DNA from: CBCOTE01 sp965112965
Lineage (GTDB): Bacteria; Desulfobacterota; Desulfovibrionia; Desulfovibrionales; Desulfovibrionaceae
Assembly (NCBI GenBank): GCA_965112965.1
Contig: CBCOTE010000019.1
Coordinates: forward strand, 310,001 to 374,000
Direction of reading: 5' to 3'
DNA: 64,000 bases
Position 1 is the first letter of the stretch; the number at the start of each line of letters is the position of its first letter. Below are positions 10,145-20,932 of the stretch, one piece after another. The translations under genes were made by a program, and so were the position numbers. A model generated the notes under the pieces. The model ran no database searches and was not told the DNA's origin. It saw nothing but the letters and a program-made list of their open reading frames with translations.

Positions 10145-12300
10145 AAAAAATGCGGCAGTCTACTTATCTTCATCGATTACCTATCTTATCTGGCAGCATC
10201 CCCGCCGGGAATCCCTACATTCAAACTATTATTGTTTGTTTGATACAAAGGAACATACTATGCATAAAATCTATAAAAATACTATCGTAGAAGCAAACAC
10301 AACCATATACGGAAAAAAATCTGACTATAAACTACCCATCGGCCGTCAACATCGCAACCGACCCTGTCGTATCAACGCCGTTAGACTAAGGGCGGCCGCC
10401 CCTAGAATCATACTGTCTGAATACCAGCTTCTGCATGATGTCCGGCACGGATGCCCCGCTCTGCAGCACCATACACACCCAAAAGTCTCATACGTCTTAC
10501 CTCCCTCAGCACTTAGTTTACTAATAATTTTCTTCAGTAAAAAAATCTGTTACTGTATGTGGCCATACTACTGACAGCTCTTATCTGCACGCTTATTCTG
10601 ATAGATCTATGCCTAAACAGATATATAAAGGCCGATCTGCTGCTGTCGTAGCTCAAGCGTAATGCAACGACCAGAAAAGTCCAACACAAAGGAGCTAAAA
10701 AATGAGAGACAGTAACGGCCGAACACAGAGGATATAATACTGAGTACATCGACGTCTCCTCAACTTGAGATATAAACCGAGAATGGAATCGAAGGAAAGA
10801 TTTGGCGCCATAGATGAACTATACTCCCCCACATTCGACCTTCGTGTAGTTATCATTAATGGAATGCTTATAAAAATAAAAAAAAACGACAAATAGTCGG
10901 TCAAAGTGGCTTACTTACGCTAAAAAAATAATGGTGCTCTATAGTAAACCAGCAGCAACGCTCGCAGGCTAAGTCCAGCCGTAACAGTCTCAAAACGGCT
11001 TACTACATGCTTCCGTCCCTGATAAAAATGTCCTGACTAGGCTAATAGCAATAGCTAGCTACACTGACTTGATCGCGATGTCTGAAATTCGTGTTCGTTT
11101 ATAACTGTTCAATAATTTATGTTATCAGACGTAGCCACTCCCGGCCTGCAGATAACCACACGCAGTACCACGACAGCTTAGTGACAACACGATAAAAATA
11201 GCGGACACTTCGGACAAACTACCCTTTCGTCTGACTATACCGTACTGGATATACCATAGGTCTAGCTATAGTACACCTCCATAGCATTTGCCGCCTAGGA
11301 AAGAATCGGTACGGCAACGCACAATCTCTCCAAAAAAAAAAGTTAAGGGGGGGGTACAACGACTAAATAAGGCGTACCGTAACAGTCAAGTCAAGATACT
11401 AAGCCAGGGCCAGGACGAAGAAACACGCGACGCCAGGGCATGTATAGTATTACAGACTCCACCTAGAAGTATTAGAATCAGACAACCAAATATGATCACA
11501 ATCTAAGCAAACTACAACACAAATATTGCCTTTAATGAGTTACCCAAAAAAAGATAAATGTAACATTGGACGAGTGCGACCATATACCACTTCACCTCTA
11601 TCTAAATATATCACTAGCCAGAAAAATCAATTGGTAAATGCCCACAATTGAACTTAGAATGCTGTCGTAGGGGACGATCAACTATATAATTCGAATACAT
11701 GGTCGAACCTGTGGCCTACGGGGACACATTAATGACTAAATCATCACTAGTCAGGCATGGTAAGGCGTCAAACGGTTCGGTATAATCATAAAATATACCG
11801 GTTTTACTTGCAACATAGGCCACAACTTCCAGTACTTCGAGGAAAAAATATTCGATATCGCCTAGAACATCCAGCCCAGCCGCCCCTATAGAGGCCTTGC
11901 CCGTACCGATATTATTTTCTTCCATCATATTCCAAAGAAGACAACTAAAACTTCACGGCTATGACGAGCTCTCCAGCATTAATTTTATCGTCAAGTCGCT
12001 TCCCCGCGTCGTCTTTAGCTAGATCACATTTCTTAGCTCCCAGGGGAAGTAAAACGATATTGAATATAGTCTTCTTAATGCCTTGGCCAGGTAACACGTA
12101 ACTAACAAAACACCAGGGATAACGCATAAAAAATATCGAACGAGTCGCAGACATATTTTCTTAACTGCATGCGGCATTTCATTTAAGTGTAGCGTAGCAA
12201 TAAGCAAGTGGCCTCAAGGCAAGTAAGCAGGAGGTTACATCAGGTTTAATTAAAACTCATGTGGCCAGAATATTTCCAAAAACTAAAAACTATCTGACTC
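10145..12300. other. Decayed stretch, both strands broken
   Basis: No intact gene. An ATG at 10260 has a good ribosome site (AAAGGA) and opens a 104-codon frame whose product I do not recognise; its composition looks non-native. An ATG at 10702 follows AAAGGAG but hits a stop after 11 codons, an orphan translation start. On the minus strand, two adjoining frames (12154-11945 and 11928-11716), one frameshift apart, have gene-like codon use (for example GAAGLDVLGDIEYFFLEVLE) and may be one dead gene of unknown family. A G8 tract lies near 11346. Confidence 0.35.
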
Positions 12301-12328
12301 TAAAAGGACGGTCGCTGAAAACCGATGA
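12301..12328 (+). promoter_or_regulatory. Fossil sigma-28 (FliA) promoter of flagellin
   Basis: TAAA (12301-12304) and ACCGATGA (12321-12328) are separated by 16 bases. The FliA consensus is TAAA-N15-GCCGATAA, so six of eight -10 bases match and the spacing is one off. It lies upstream of the flagellin pseudogene, as expected, and is probably no longer functional. Confidence 0.4.
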
Positions 12329-12356
12329 GATAGCGAGCAGAAAAATCTTAGTTTAT

Positions 12357-12365
12357 AGGAGGTGA
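12357..12365 (+). promoter_or_regulatory. Orphan strong ribosome-binding site
   Basis: AGGAGGTGA is fully complementary to the 3' end of the 16S rRNA in this window (GGATCACCTCCTTT). No ATG follows at normal spacing; the base triplet there is ATC at 12372. It sits between the fossil sigma-28 promoter and the flagellin pseudogene start at 12428, and is most simply the former flagellin ribosome site, displaced or with its start codon lost. Confidence 0.4.
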
Positions 12366-12427
12366 CAACTTATCAGACCTCAATTTTTTATTCGGCAAAA
12401 TGCCGATGCAGGCATTCAAAAAAAACC

Positions 12428-13222
12428 ATGTCCATTGTCGTTAATCATAATACAATAGATATAGCCACTTCGTATAATCTATGTATAGACTTCGGCAATA
12501 TAGAGATTTTGATGGTCTGTTTCTCTTCGGACTTGCATACTAAACCCATGGCATACAGTTCTACCAACTTGGTCATGCATAGGCCAATGTATACTGATAT
12601 CTTCGATCTGAGCTAAGGCGTGCTCAATATCAATGACGTCATCTCGCCAGACAACAATATTCTCTACAACAAAATATTTATATAAAGGAACTAACCGAAC
12701 AGACCACTACAGGTATCTACGACTCCGATCAACTCCTAAATCATTGACTCAGAATATCAGATCATAACCTCGGAAATCACCATAATCGCAACACCATAAG
12801 CTTTAGCGACATCTATCTTTTCAACGACAGCGTATCCTCATCCACCCGTTCTGACACTGGCCTAATGTCCACGGATAACCTAGAGGTTTATTTCGGGCTG
12901 GCTAACAACAACGCCAGGACTACTGCAATGTCAAAAACGACAGCATCGCCTCATAATTATTCAGAAATCTGTCACGAGTACACTTTTTTTATTACGCAAC
13001 ACTAATCAGGCTTCAATAGATCGTATACAAAATGTCAATATAACTAAAAAATAAAATTTCTCCAGTCTGTATATCATAATCGCTAAATATTGAACATTAT
13101 TCTACCTGCAGATTCAACTGAAAAACCTTTAAATAACGACGCACATATCCTATGCTTAGGCCGTGATAGCCATGCTTTCCACCGGGATAGTTCCCTGCCA
13201 TGAATGGCTCAAATGTTTGGGT
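12428..13222 (+). pseudogene. Flagellin pseudogene
   Basis: The ATG at 12428 begins MSIVVNHN, the standard flagellin start (MSLVVNHN). Over the following codons FSSDLH...HRPMYTDIF, a stop, then GVLNINDVIS runs in perfect register with flagellin SSGLRINSA...REMMRADIATLNQGVRNANDAIS. Further on, ELTEQTTTGIYDSDQ matches KELAEQAATGTYxSDQ, GLMSTDNLEVYFGLANN matches GLxSTGxLKVHFGTGND, ASIDRIQN matches RASLGALQN, and IAMLS near 13166-13180 matches the C-terminal VAMLSQAN. All blocks are in order, across at least four stops or frameshifts. The gene is thus recognisable end to end but dead. Comparison is to remembered consensus. Confidence 0.75.
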
Positions 13223-13294
13223 AACTCCATACATACTATATACATGATATGGCCGACTGGTTAAGTATAATATTTTTTTTGCTCGCTGGACTCG

Positions 13295-15496
13295 TTAGAC
13301 TGCGCCCGCAGATAAACGTACGGCCCCAATGATCGCCGACAGCTGGTTGAGCTTATCAATAGTCTGGTAAAGCGCCACGGTGTCACGCACTTCCACGGTA
13401 AAAAGTATCTCCGTATTGCCGTCGACGGTGGAACGAAAGCTACCTGCATCAATATTCACTTGCTCAAGGGCCAGTAAGGTACCAATTTCAGCCAACACTC
13501 CAAGCTCATTGCGACACGTAATGCGTACCTTGACCGGATATGGCTTATCTTCCTTGCTGCCCCAGGATACTGCAATAAGCCGCTCCGGTTCCATAGCGTT
13601 AACATTGGGACAGTCTACTGTATGCACCGTCACACCTCTAGCCCGGCTGATGTAACCAATGATAATGTCCCCGGGTAGGGGATTGCAACAGCCGGCAAAA
13701 CGCATAAGTACATTATCCACGCCCTTGATGGATACCCCTTCAACTTTTTGGGATGCTGACTCCTCAAGGCCACCGGCTTTACCTTTTTCCTCGAGACGCT
13801 TCCCTATGACCTCCTCACGGCCGTCACGATTGTCCCAAACGTCTCGGGCCTCGCACTCATCCTTGGGCAAGAGCCGCCGCAGCACCTTGCGTGGGGTCAG
13901 CCGGCCGTATCCCAAAGCTGAAAAAAGATCGTCCGCGCTCTTGTAGGAAAACTCTCGAGCCAAAGACTCGAAGAGGTTTTCTTTAAGCGCCTTTGATACA
14001 CTCACGCCCAGACGCCGCCCTTCTTTTTCTAGCATTTCCTTGGCCAGGGCGATAGACCGGATACGTTCCTCAGTCTGGATATAATGATTGATGCGTGTGC
14101 GTGCTTTGGCCGTTTTGACAAACTTGAGCCAGTCCCGACTAGGGTTACGGTGGGGATCGATAACGACCTCCACCATATCCCCATTCTTGAGCTCAGTGGC
14201 TAAGGGCACTAGCCGGCCGTTCACCTTAGCCCCGGCGCAGCGGTCCCCCACATGAGTGTGGATAAGGTAGGCAAAATCTATGGGTGTGGCGCCTTCAGGC
14301 AACTCCTTGACTTGACCCTTAGGTGTAAAGACATAACATTCTTTTTTAAAAAGGTCGCAACGCAGAGAACGCATGAATTCCCGCGAATCACTCTCCTCCT
14401 TCTGCCAATCCAGGAGCTGCCGAAACCATGATAGCTCCTGGACTTCCTTAGGCTTAAGCTTGCCATTATCTTTATATAACCAGTGTGCCGCCACGCCGTA
14501 CTCAGCAAACTGGTTCATCTCCTCAGTGCGGATCTGGATCTCTATGCGTTGCCCGCCCGGCCCCATTACCGTGGTATGCAAGCTCTGGTACATGTTGGCT
14601 TTGGGCAGAGAAATATAGTCCTTGAACCGGCCAGGCACAGGGCGCCAGGCCGCGTGCACCAGCCCCAAGACCGAGTAGCAATCTCGTATCCGAGTGACGA
14701 TGATACGAAAGGCCACTAAGTCAAAGATCTGAGCCAGGCTAAACTGATGCTGCACCATTTTGGCATAGATACTGGTAATATTCTTGCAACGACCACATAC
14801 ACGGCCCTTAACGTTATTCTCAGCTAACATCTGATCTGCAATGTCTATGACCTTCTTGATATAATCCTGGTCTGCCACCTGATGCCTGTATAATCCTTCG
14901 TTGATCTGGGCATAAACATCGGGCTTGAGATGCTTTAGGCTCAAATCTTCTAGCTCGATCTTGATACGATGCAAACCCAGACGATTGGCTAGAGGCGCAT
15001 AGATATCCATAGTTTCGCGGCTAACACACTGCTGCTTGTCCAACGGCATGTAGCCTAAAGTACGCATATTATGCAGCCGGTCAGCGAGCTTGACGATGAG
15101 CACGCTCATATTTTCGGCCATAGCCAGAATCATCTTTCGGATACTTTCAGCCTGAGCCTGTTCCTTGGTTTCGAAGGAAAATTGAGAAAGCTTAGTCACA
15201 CCGTCGACGATATCAGCGACATCTTCGCCGAATTCGGCGTCGAGATCCTCGATGGTAGTCTTAGTATCTTCCACCGTATCATGGAGCAGGCCCGCAGCCA
15301 CCGCCTCAGCGTCCATCTTCATATCCGTCAGAATATCGGCCACCTCTAGAGGATGAAATAGGTAAGGCTCACCAGAACGGCGAGTTTGGCCGGCGTGGGC
15401 GGTAGCCGAAAAAATATAGGCCTTCTGAATAAGGGCTCGGCTCGGTCCGGCCATATATCCGGCGGCCTTATCTAGGATTTCGTGAATCCGTACCAT
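13295..15496 (-). CDS. Bifunctional (p)ppGpp synthetase/hydrolase Rel
   Basis: Makes and degrades the stringent-response alarmone. From the N-terminus: an HD hydrolase domain with HAGQTRRSGEPYLFHP and LLHDTVED (intact HD), and a synthetase domain with GRFKDYISLPKANMYQSLHT. RFKD is the charge variant of bifunctional enzymes rather than of RelA. Then come a TGS domain (ECYVFTPKG...), a helical and Cys-containing region with FAGCCNPLPGD, and a C-terminal ACT domain. The length is 733 residues from the ATG at 15496, which gives MVRIHEIL, the family start; the frame opens 33 bases earlier at 15529. No good ribosome site precedes either. All catalytic motifs seem present, so stringent control appears retained. 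Either rel or spoT naming would suit. Confidence 0.93.
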   Translation of the reverse strand: MVRIHEILDKAAGYMAGPSRALIQKAYIFSATAHAGQTRRSGEPYLFHPLEVADILTDMKMDAEAVAAGLLHDTVEDTKTTIEDLDAEFGEDVADIVDGVTKLSQFSFETKEQAQAESIRKMILAMAENMSVLIVKLADRLHNMRTLGYMPLDKQQCVSRETMDIYAPLANRLGLHRIKIELEDLSLKHLKPDVYAQINEGLYRHQVADQDYIKKVIDIADQMLAENNVKGRVCGRCKNITSIYAKMVQHQFSLAQIFDLVAFRIIVTRIRDCYSVLGLVHAAWRPVPGRFKDYISLPKANMYQSLHTTVMGPGGQRIEIQIRTEEMNQFAEYGVAAHWLYKDNGKLKPKEVQELSWFRQLLDWQKEESDSREFMRSLRCDLFKKECYVFTPKGQVKELPEGATPIDFAYLIHTHVGDRCAGAKVNGRLVPLATELKNGDMVEVVIDPHRNPSRDWLKFVKTAKARTRINHYIQTEERIRSIALAKEMLEKEGRRLGVSVSKALKENLFESLAREFSYKSADDLFSALGYGRLTPRKVLRRLLPKDECEARDVWDNRDGREEVIGKRLEEKGKAGGLEESASQKVEGVSIKGVDNVLMRFAGCCNPLPGDIIIGYISRARGVTVHTVDCPNVNAMEPERLIAVSWGSKEDKPYPVKVRITCRNELGVLAEIGTLLALEQVNIDAGSFRSTVDGNTEILFTVEVRDTVALYQTIDKLNQLSAIIGAVRLSAGAV

Positions 15497-15928
15497 AACG
15501 CAGTAAAAATGCCCCAAATCCGGCTGCATGGCAAGGCACGGGGCGACAGAACAAAAAAATGATATACAGAGTAAAAGACATTTGTAGATGCCTATGCTTT
15601 AGATATAAAAATCGCTTTTTTTTAACCGGTAATATCCGCTCTACAGCCTTTTTCTTTGCCTCTAAAACTTTTTTTCAAACAAGCCGTTGCCAATTTTCTG
15701 GAAAAGCGTAATACCCAGAGCTGACATCATTCATTTAGGCTAATTCTTAGGAGTCAAAATCTCGGAATATTTTTTTTATTTCTTTGCCTTTATAGGTCGC
15801 CTTTAACTACAAAAGAGGGATGCCCTAGTGAAGGGAGCAATACCGAGCCACTGGATTCCTCCTGATCTTATTGGATCTCCAGACAACAGCCGAACGTATG
15901 TAGTAGTAGTAAGGAGCATGATTAGCAT
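15497..15928. other. Intergenic region between divergent rel and SNF2 genes
   Basis: Divergent intergenic region of about 430 bases containing several A/T runs. It presumably holds both promoters. No strong -35/-10 pair stood out. Confidence 0.4.
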
Positions 15929-18900
15929 ATGGAGAAAGGTCAGGAAACATGGGCCAAATCTCTTCTCCAGGAGTTCATCGCCGACTCCGTCCCCGATTAT
16001 CTCCTCGACGGGGCGCATTGTATCGTTTCTAACGCCGGGATACAAAAGTTCTCCCTAAAGCAGCGCGAACAGTGCTGGGATGTAAAAGCCAGCATACAAG
16101 GAGAGGATTTTCAGATTTACTCCTCCGAACTTTTCCTGGATCTATGTAAAGAAGGCCAGATAGGCTTCAATTGTAATTGTCCGGACTCATTCTCCGGAAT
16201 CTGTCGCCACGTAGGGGCTACGGCCCTAAAACTTCTGGCCTCATTAGAAACGAACACCGAGAGCAAGACTAATAAAAATGAAAAGCTGCCAGCTAAACCA
16301 AAAATTGACTGGCGCCAAACCTTCCGTGGCTTCTTCGCTACCGAACTTGATCCCGAACCAGGACAGCACTACCTTGTCTTCCGTTTCTTCCCAGAGCCCA
16401 GACGGATGCTTGTCTCTTTCCATCGCGCCCGACAAAATAAATCCGGATTATCTACTGTCCAGGCTGCGATCACTCTGGAGCAGATTATTAACAACCCTGA
16501 CTGGTCCGAGCTCTCATCCGCTCTGCCCAAAGTCGCCGAACAGATCGCATGCTATATCGACTATACTGGACACAAAGTCGAAGTGCCTAACGGTTTACTT
16601 ACCTGGCTATTTCGATCTATTCGCAATGAGTACTACCTATTCTGGCGTGACACTGATCAACCCTGCCGCGTGCACGTCAAAACCATGCGGCTTATGCTAA
16701 AGCCCCAGCTTACTGATAAAGGGCTATCCCTAGACGTCATGCTCGCCCGCGATGGAAAACTACCCTTCTCCATCCATGGCCAACAAGCCTATTTCTATGG
16801 CCAGCTGCCCTTATGGGTCTACTGGAAAAAAAACTTCTACCCCGTACAGACTGACCTGGATGCCCAGCTCATCCAGGATCTATCCCAGCAGCAACCAATT
16901 ATACCACATAATGAAATCTCCGAATTTCTGGACCGTGTCTGGACCCGCCTGCCAGCCTCAAACCTGACCGATCAAGAGGCCTTCTTGGAACAGATGCAAC
17001 CCATCTTCATCCCAGCCACCTTCAATCCCAAACTCTTTCTAGGAGAAGAAGGCAGTCTACTCACACTCCAGATCCAGAATGTCTATGACACAGAGCATGG
17101 TGAAATCATACTCCCCGGCCCAAATCCAGATCTGCAGACTGGTAGTTTTCAGCATGAAGGCCGGGCCTGCCTCATCCGCCACGATCGCGAGGCCGAAGGC
17201 CGGCTCACTCAACAACTCCTAGAGCTCAACTTTCAGCTCAGGAGCTTCTCAATGTGGTTCTTGGAACCCGAAGAAGCAATCGTTTTTCTTCTTGATGCCT
17301 ACCCTAAACTCGTGGAGACCTACCGCATCTACGGCGAAAAAAACCTAACGCGCTACAAAGTTCGTCTATCTCAACCAGTCATTATAGCCGAATTGGAGAG
17401 CAAAAAGGAAGGCGGATGGTTCAACCTTGAATTAGCTGCAAAGTACGACGACCAGCAGGTGTCCATCGACAAAATATGGAAAGCGTGGACCCAGGGCAAA
17501 CGATATGTGCAGCTGAAAGACGGCTCCTACACCAGCCTGCCCGGACCCTGGCTAGAAAAGCTGGCCCATAAGCTGCGTGCCATGGGTCTGGACCCAAATA
17601 AGCCACCTAAGAAGCAGTTCAAACAGTTCGAGGCTCCGATCTTAGACAAGATCCTCGATGATATACCAGGGGTCAAGGTAGACGGCTTCTGGAGCAAACT
17701 GCGTACCAAAATCCACAACTTCACTGAAATTACTCACCTCACCGTGCCCAAAGGACTCAACACCACGCTCAGGCCATATCAACTCCATGGTCTAGCCTTC
17801 CTCAATTTCCTGCGTGAATACGGCTTCGGGGGTATCCTGGCTGATGAGATGGGCTTGGGTAAAACCATTCAGACCCTCGCCTTCCTCCTCCATTTATTAG
17901 AACAAGGACAACGCGGCCCAAGTCTCATCGTAGTGCCCACCTCAGTGCTACATAACTGGGAACGTGAATGTCAGAAGTTTACCCCCCAGATCAAACAGCT
18001 CATAATCTACGGCACGCGTCGCGAAGGGATGTTCAAAAAAATCAAAGACTCTGACCTAGTCGTCACCACCTATGCGTTGCTCCGGCGCGATCTCGAGGAA
18101 CTCCAAAAATTTGAGTTCAACGCCCTCATTCTAGACGAAGCGCAGAACATCAAAAACCCTAACACTATAACTGCCCGCAGTATACGTAAACTGACGGCCA
18201 AACTACGCGTCTGCCTCTCGGGTACGCCCATAGAGAATAACCTATTCGAGCTCTGGAGTCTATTTGAGTTCCTCATGCCCGGCTTCCTCAGCTCCCAACA
18301 CGCCTTCCAATGTGGCATTGTCAAGCCAATTAAAGACGGCGACCAGGAGACTCTCGACTACCTGCGAGCTCGGGTAAAGCCCTTCATACTCCGACGTACC
18401 AAAGCCGAAGTAGCTCGCGACCTGCCACCTAAGGTGGAAAATATATACTACTGCGGCCTAATGGACGAACAGATGGAACTCTATGCCGCTCTAGCCAAAA
18501 AGCTTAAAGAACAAGTGCTGAGCACTGTGGACGAAAAGGGTCTAGCCAAAAGCCAAATGTCTATCCTGGATGCTCTACTCAAACTACGTCAAATCTGCTG
18601 CCACCCACGCCTCTTAAAACTCGACATGCCCGGTGTGAGCACTAACCTGCCTTCGGGCAAATTCAATGCCTTCAAAGACATGATCACGGATATCATCGAT
18701 GAGGGTCACAAAGTGTTAGTCTTCTCTCAGTTCGTGTCTATGCTACACATCATCCGCTCCTGGTTGACTATCACCGAAGTGCCCTTTGCTTATTTGGATG
18801 GGGCGAGCAAAGATCGACCGGAACAGGTGGACCGCTTCAATAACGACCCCTGTATTCCCATATTCCTCATATCGCTCAAAGCCGGCGGTACTGGACTCAA

Positions 18901-19159
18901 TCTGACCGGTGCTGACTACGTAATTCACTACGATCCGTGGTGGAACCCAGCTGTGGAATCCCAAGCTACAGACCGGACCCATCGTATTGGCCAGACCCGA
19001 CAAGTCTTCTCATATAAACTAATCTGTCAAAATACTGTAGAAGAAAAAATTCTAAAATTGCAGGAAAGAAAACGCGACGTAGCCGAGGCTATCATCCCGG
19101 GCCACGATACTTGGAAGTCGCTCACGCGTACTGAGCTAGAAATGTTATTCGAAATATAA
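15929..19159 (+). CDS. SWIM zinc-finger SNF2-family helicase
   Basis: Double-stranded DNA translocase of the bacterial Rad54-like SNF2 group, acting on DNA or protein-DNA complexes. An N-terminal SWIM zinc finger (CxC...CxH as NCNCPDSF...CRHVG, residues about 78-98) precedes an extended middle region. The helicase core starts near residue 600: motif I DEMGLGKTIQ near 638, motif II DEAQ near 736, motif III SGTPIENN, motif V LKAGGTGLNLT and motif VI QATDRTHRIGQT. Length is 1076 residues, typical of the SWIM/SNF2 class. AAGGAG lies 12 bases before the ATG. It is followed by a small membrane coiled-coil gene about 130 bases on, which may be co-transcribed. The cellular role of this bacterial class is poorly known. 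Confidence 0.92.
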   Translation: MEKGQETWAKSLLQEFIADSVPDYLLDGAHCIVSNAGIQKFSLKQREQCWDVKASIQGEDFQIYSSELFLDLCKEGQIGFNCNCPDSFSGICRHVGATALKLLASLETNTESKTNKNEKLPAKPKIDWRQTFRGFFATELDPEPGQHYLVFRFFPEPRRMLVSFHRARQNKSGLSTVQAAITLEQIINNPDWSELSSALPKVAEQIACYIDYTGHKVEVPNGLLTWLFRSIRNEYYLFWRDTDQPCRVHVKTMRLMLKPQLTDKGLSLDVMLARDGKLPFSIHGQQAYFYGQLPLWVYWKKNFYPVQTDLDAQLIQDLSQQQPIIPHNEISEFLDRVWTRLPASNLTDQEAFLEQMQPIFIPATFNPKLFLGEEGSLLTLQIQNVYDTEHGEIILPGPNPDLQTGSFQHEGRACLIRHDREAEGRLTQQLLELNFQLRSFSMWFLEPEEAIVFLLDAYPKLVETYRIYGEKNLTRYKVRLSQPVIIAELESKKEGGWFNLELAAKYDDQQVSIDKIWKAWTQGKRYVQLKDGSYTSLPGPWLEKLAHKLRAMGLDPNKPPKKQFKQFEAPILDKILDDIPGVKVDGFWSKLRTKIHNFTEITHLTVPKGLNTTLRPYQLHGLAFLNFLREYGFGGILADEMGLGKTIQTLAFLLHLLEQGQRGPSLIVVPTSVLHNWERECQKFTPQIKQLIIYGTRREGMFKKIKDSDLVVTTYALLRRDLEELQKFEFNALILDEAQNIKNPNTITARSIRKLTAKLRVCLSGTPIENNLFELWSLFEFLMPGFLSSQHAFQCGIVKPIKDGDQETLDYLRARVKPFILRRTKAEVARDLPPKVENIYYCGLMDEQMELYAALAKKLKEQVLSTVDEKGLAKSQMSILDALLKLRQICCHPRLLKLDMPGVSTNLPSGKFNAFKDMITDIIDEGHKVLVFSQFVSMLHIIRSWLTITEVPFAYLDGASKDRPEQVDRFNNDPCIPIFLISLKAGGTGLNLTGADYVIHYDPWWNPAVESQATDRTHRIGQTRQVFSYKLICQNTVEEKILKLQERKRDVAEAIIPGHDTWKSLTRTELEMLFEI

Positions 19160-19292
19160 TATTTGTCCTGACTCCTAATTTCACGGCGTAGGCCCATCAC
19201 GATTAGCTCTATGGATCAAAGCAAGCGAGAAAAAAATATGGTTGGATTACAGGAAAAAATTTATCCCAGTTACCGAGCAAAAATACGAGGCT

Positions 19293-19673
19293 ATGCCTGA
19301 AACACGCGGATATCTGACATGTCGGGACGTCACCAAAGGCCCCTTAATTCTCATCGTGGCAGCCTTAGCCCTAGCGGTAACCACCTTCTACTACCTGAAT
19401 CACATAATACTCGATATGCAAATCCAGCTAGAAGCTCGACTGGCCACTATGGACACCAAGATCGATTCCATCGAGCACAAACTGCGCACTTTGGATAGTC
19501 TGCCTACCGAGGTCAAACGTATAGCTCTACGCACTATGCCCCAAGATATCCGAGAAAAAATAGTCTATTTAGCTGGAGACCAGGAACTAGCCGCGCAACG
19601 GACCGCACTAACCCAAGCTATCGAAACCCTGGATCGGATCCAGCAAGGGTTCGCCAAGCAAGCTACGCCTTAA
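19293..19673 (+). CDS. Small membrane-anchored coiled-coil protein
   Basis: A 126-residue protein with one membrane segment (about residues 14-34) followed by a heptad-like helical region (MQIQLEARLATMDTKIDSIE) and a charged C-terminus. I do not recognise a family. The start is ambiguous: the same frame opens at a TTG (19242), while an overlapping frame from ATG 19211 reads MDQSKREKNMVGLQEK and would join this one if one A of the A6 run at 19253-19258 were lost. The gene may therefore carry a frameshift near its 5' end, or be read through by slippage. It lies directly downstream of the SNF2 helicase gene on the same strand, suggesting an operon. Confidence 0.55.
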   Translation: MPETRGYLTCRDVTKGPLILIVAALALAVTTFYYLNHIILDMQIQLEARLATMDTKIDSIEHKLRTLDSLPTEVKRIALRTMPQDIREKIVYLAGDQELAAQRTALTQAIETLDRIQQGFAKQATP

Positions 19674-20932
19674 CGCTTATTCGGAATCTATCTTGAACTT
19701 GGGGCCTCAACCTTTATTTTTGATTTTTTTTGTTTAGCCGGCAATACAGAAAAATTTTGAAATTTCATAAACTATTGCCTCGTTATAGTTATAGTAATGA
19801 TCCGTATGTATACTTTGCGTTGCCCACGAAATCCAAAAAAATCCTAGTTTTGACCTACATCCTAATGTATTTTTTTCCGCGCCGAGCTCGACACACAATA
19901 AAAAGTATATCTAGCAATATATAGCTATAATGATAACATCCAAATAGTATAAAGCCGTATGTTAGATTATATTACCACATCGATAATGACCTCTTAAATG
20001 TACGCGCGTAAAAAACAAACATAGAATAGCATTACCGCGCTATTCTAATAGATTGAAATTATCTTCAGCATACGATTATACGAAGAGCAAATAGTAAAGA
20101 AATTGCTACGCCTGAAGCAACAAATGCATAACCAAAAAACTAAATTATATCGCTGATTAATGTCAAGCTGACGCAGTAATATTAGAACCGCTCCTATGCT
20201 AATTTTATCACGTTAGACCGTCTTGTCAAGTTCGGTAATTCCGTAAATACGGATTTGTCTATCTAAAAACATACTTCGTTTTTTTACTTGGCAAGACCTT
20301 AGTCCGCGTAGCAAGACTGGGGCCTTACAATTCTGATTTAAGGCCGAGATGGTTATCAATCCAACTCTAACTTAAGGGCTCGCTATATAAATAAAGTTCG
20401 CCCACATACCATCTTTCCCCATGCAACCGGACTCTCGCCGGCTATTCGCTGTATCCCCCACCCCCTACTACTATAAACTAACCAAACGTAGCCACTGATT
20501 CCACCGAACAGATAAAAATGTATGGGTGACCTATGTCATATAAACTGAACAGCTACAGGCTGCTCTAGATCTCTAACGGCAAAAAAAACATATTGATACC
20601 TTCCGTCCGTAAACGCTGGTATAACGAGCGGCTATGCTTTATTCATACACGAATGACACAAGTCTCCAAAACTTTTTAGTAATTCGGATTATACTCAAAC
20701 TCCTACTCTTAAGCCTGATTGACGTAACTGCTTCATAGCGTATCTTATCTTATCTGACCTTTGACATCGTGTTTATTCCCACCATTCCCTACTCTATCTG
20801 CTATAAAGCCAACTTGACGCCTCAGATACTTCTGGTCTATTAAAAAAACTTACTTCTTCATCACCGCCATGTAAATGCTTATCCATGACCTAAATTCTTT
20901 ATACTCCACTATTTTTTCTAAATTGCAGTCTT
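19674..20932. other. Decayed stretch after the coiled-coil gene
   Basis: Stop-filled, AT-rich DNA with no recognisable gene or fossil. Confidence 0.4.

Noticed and set aside
10260..10574. 104-codon frame with a good ribosome site
   Set aside because: The product has unlikely composition and no family; perhaps only the start signal is a true fossil.
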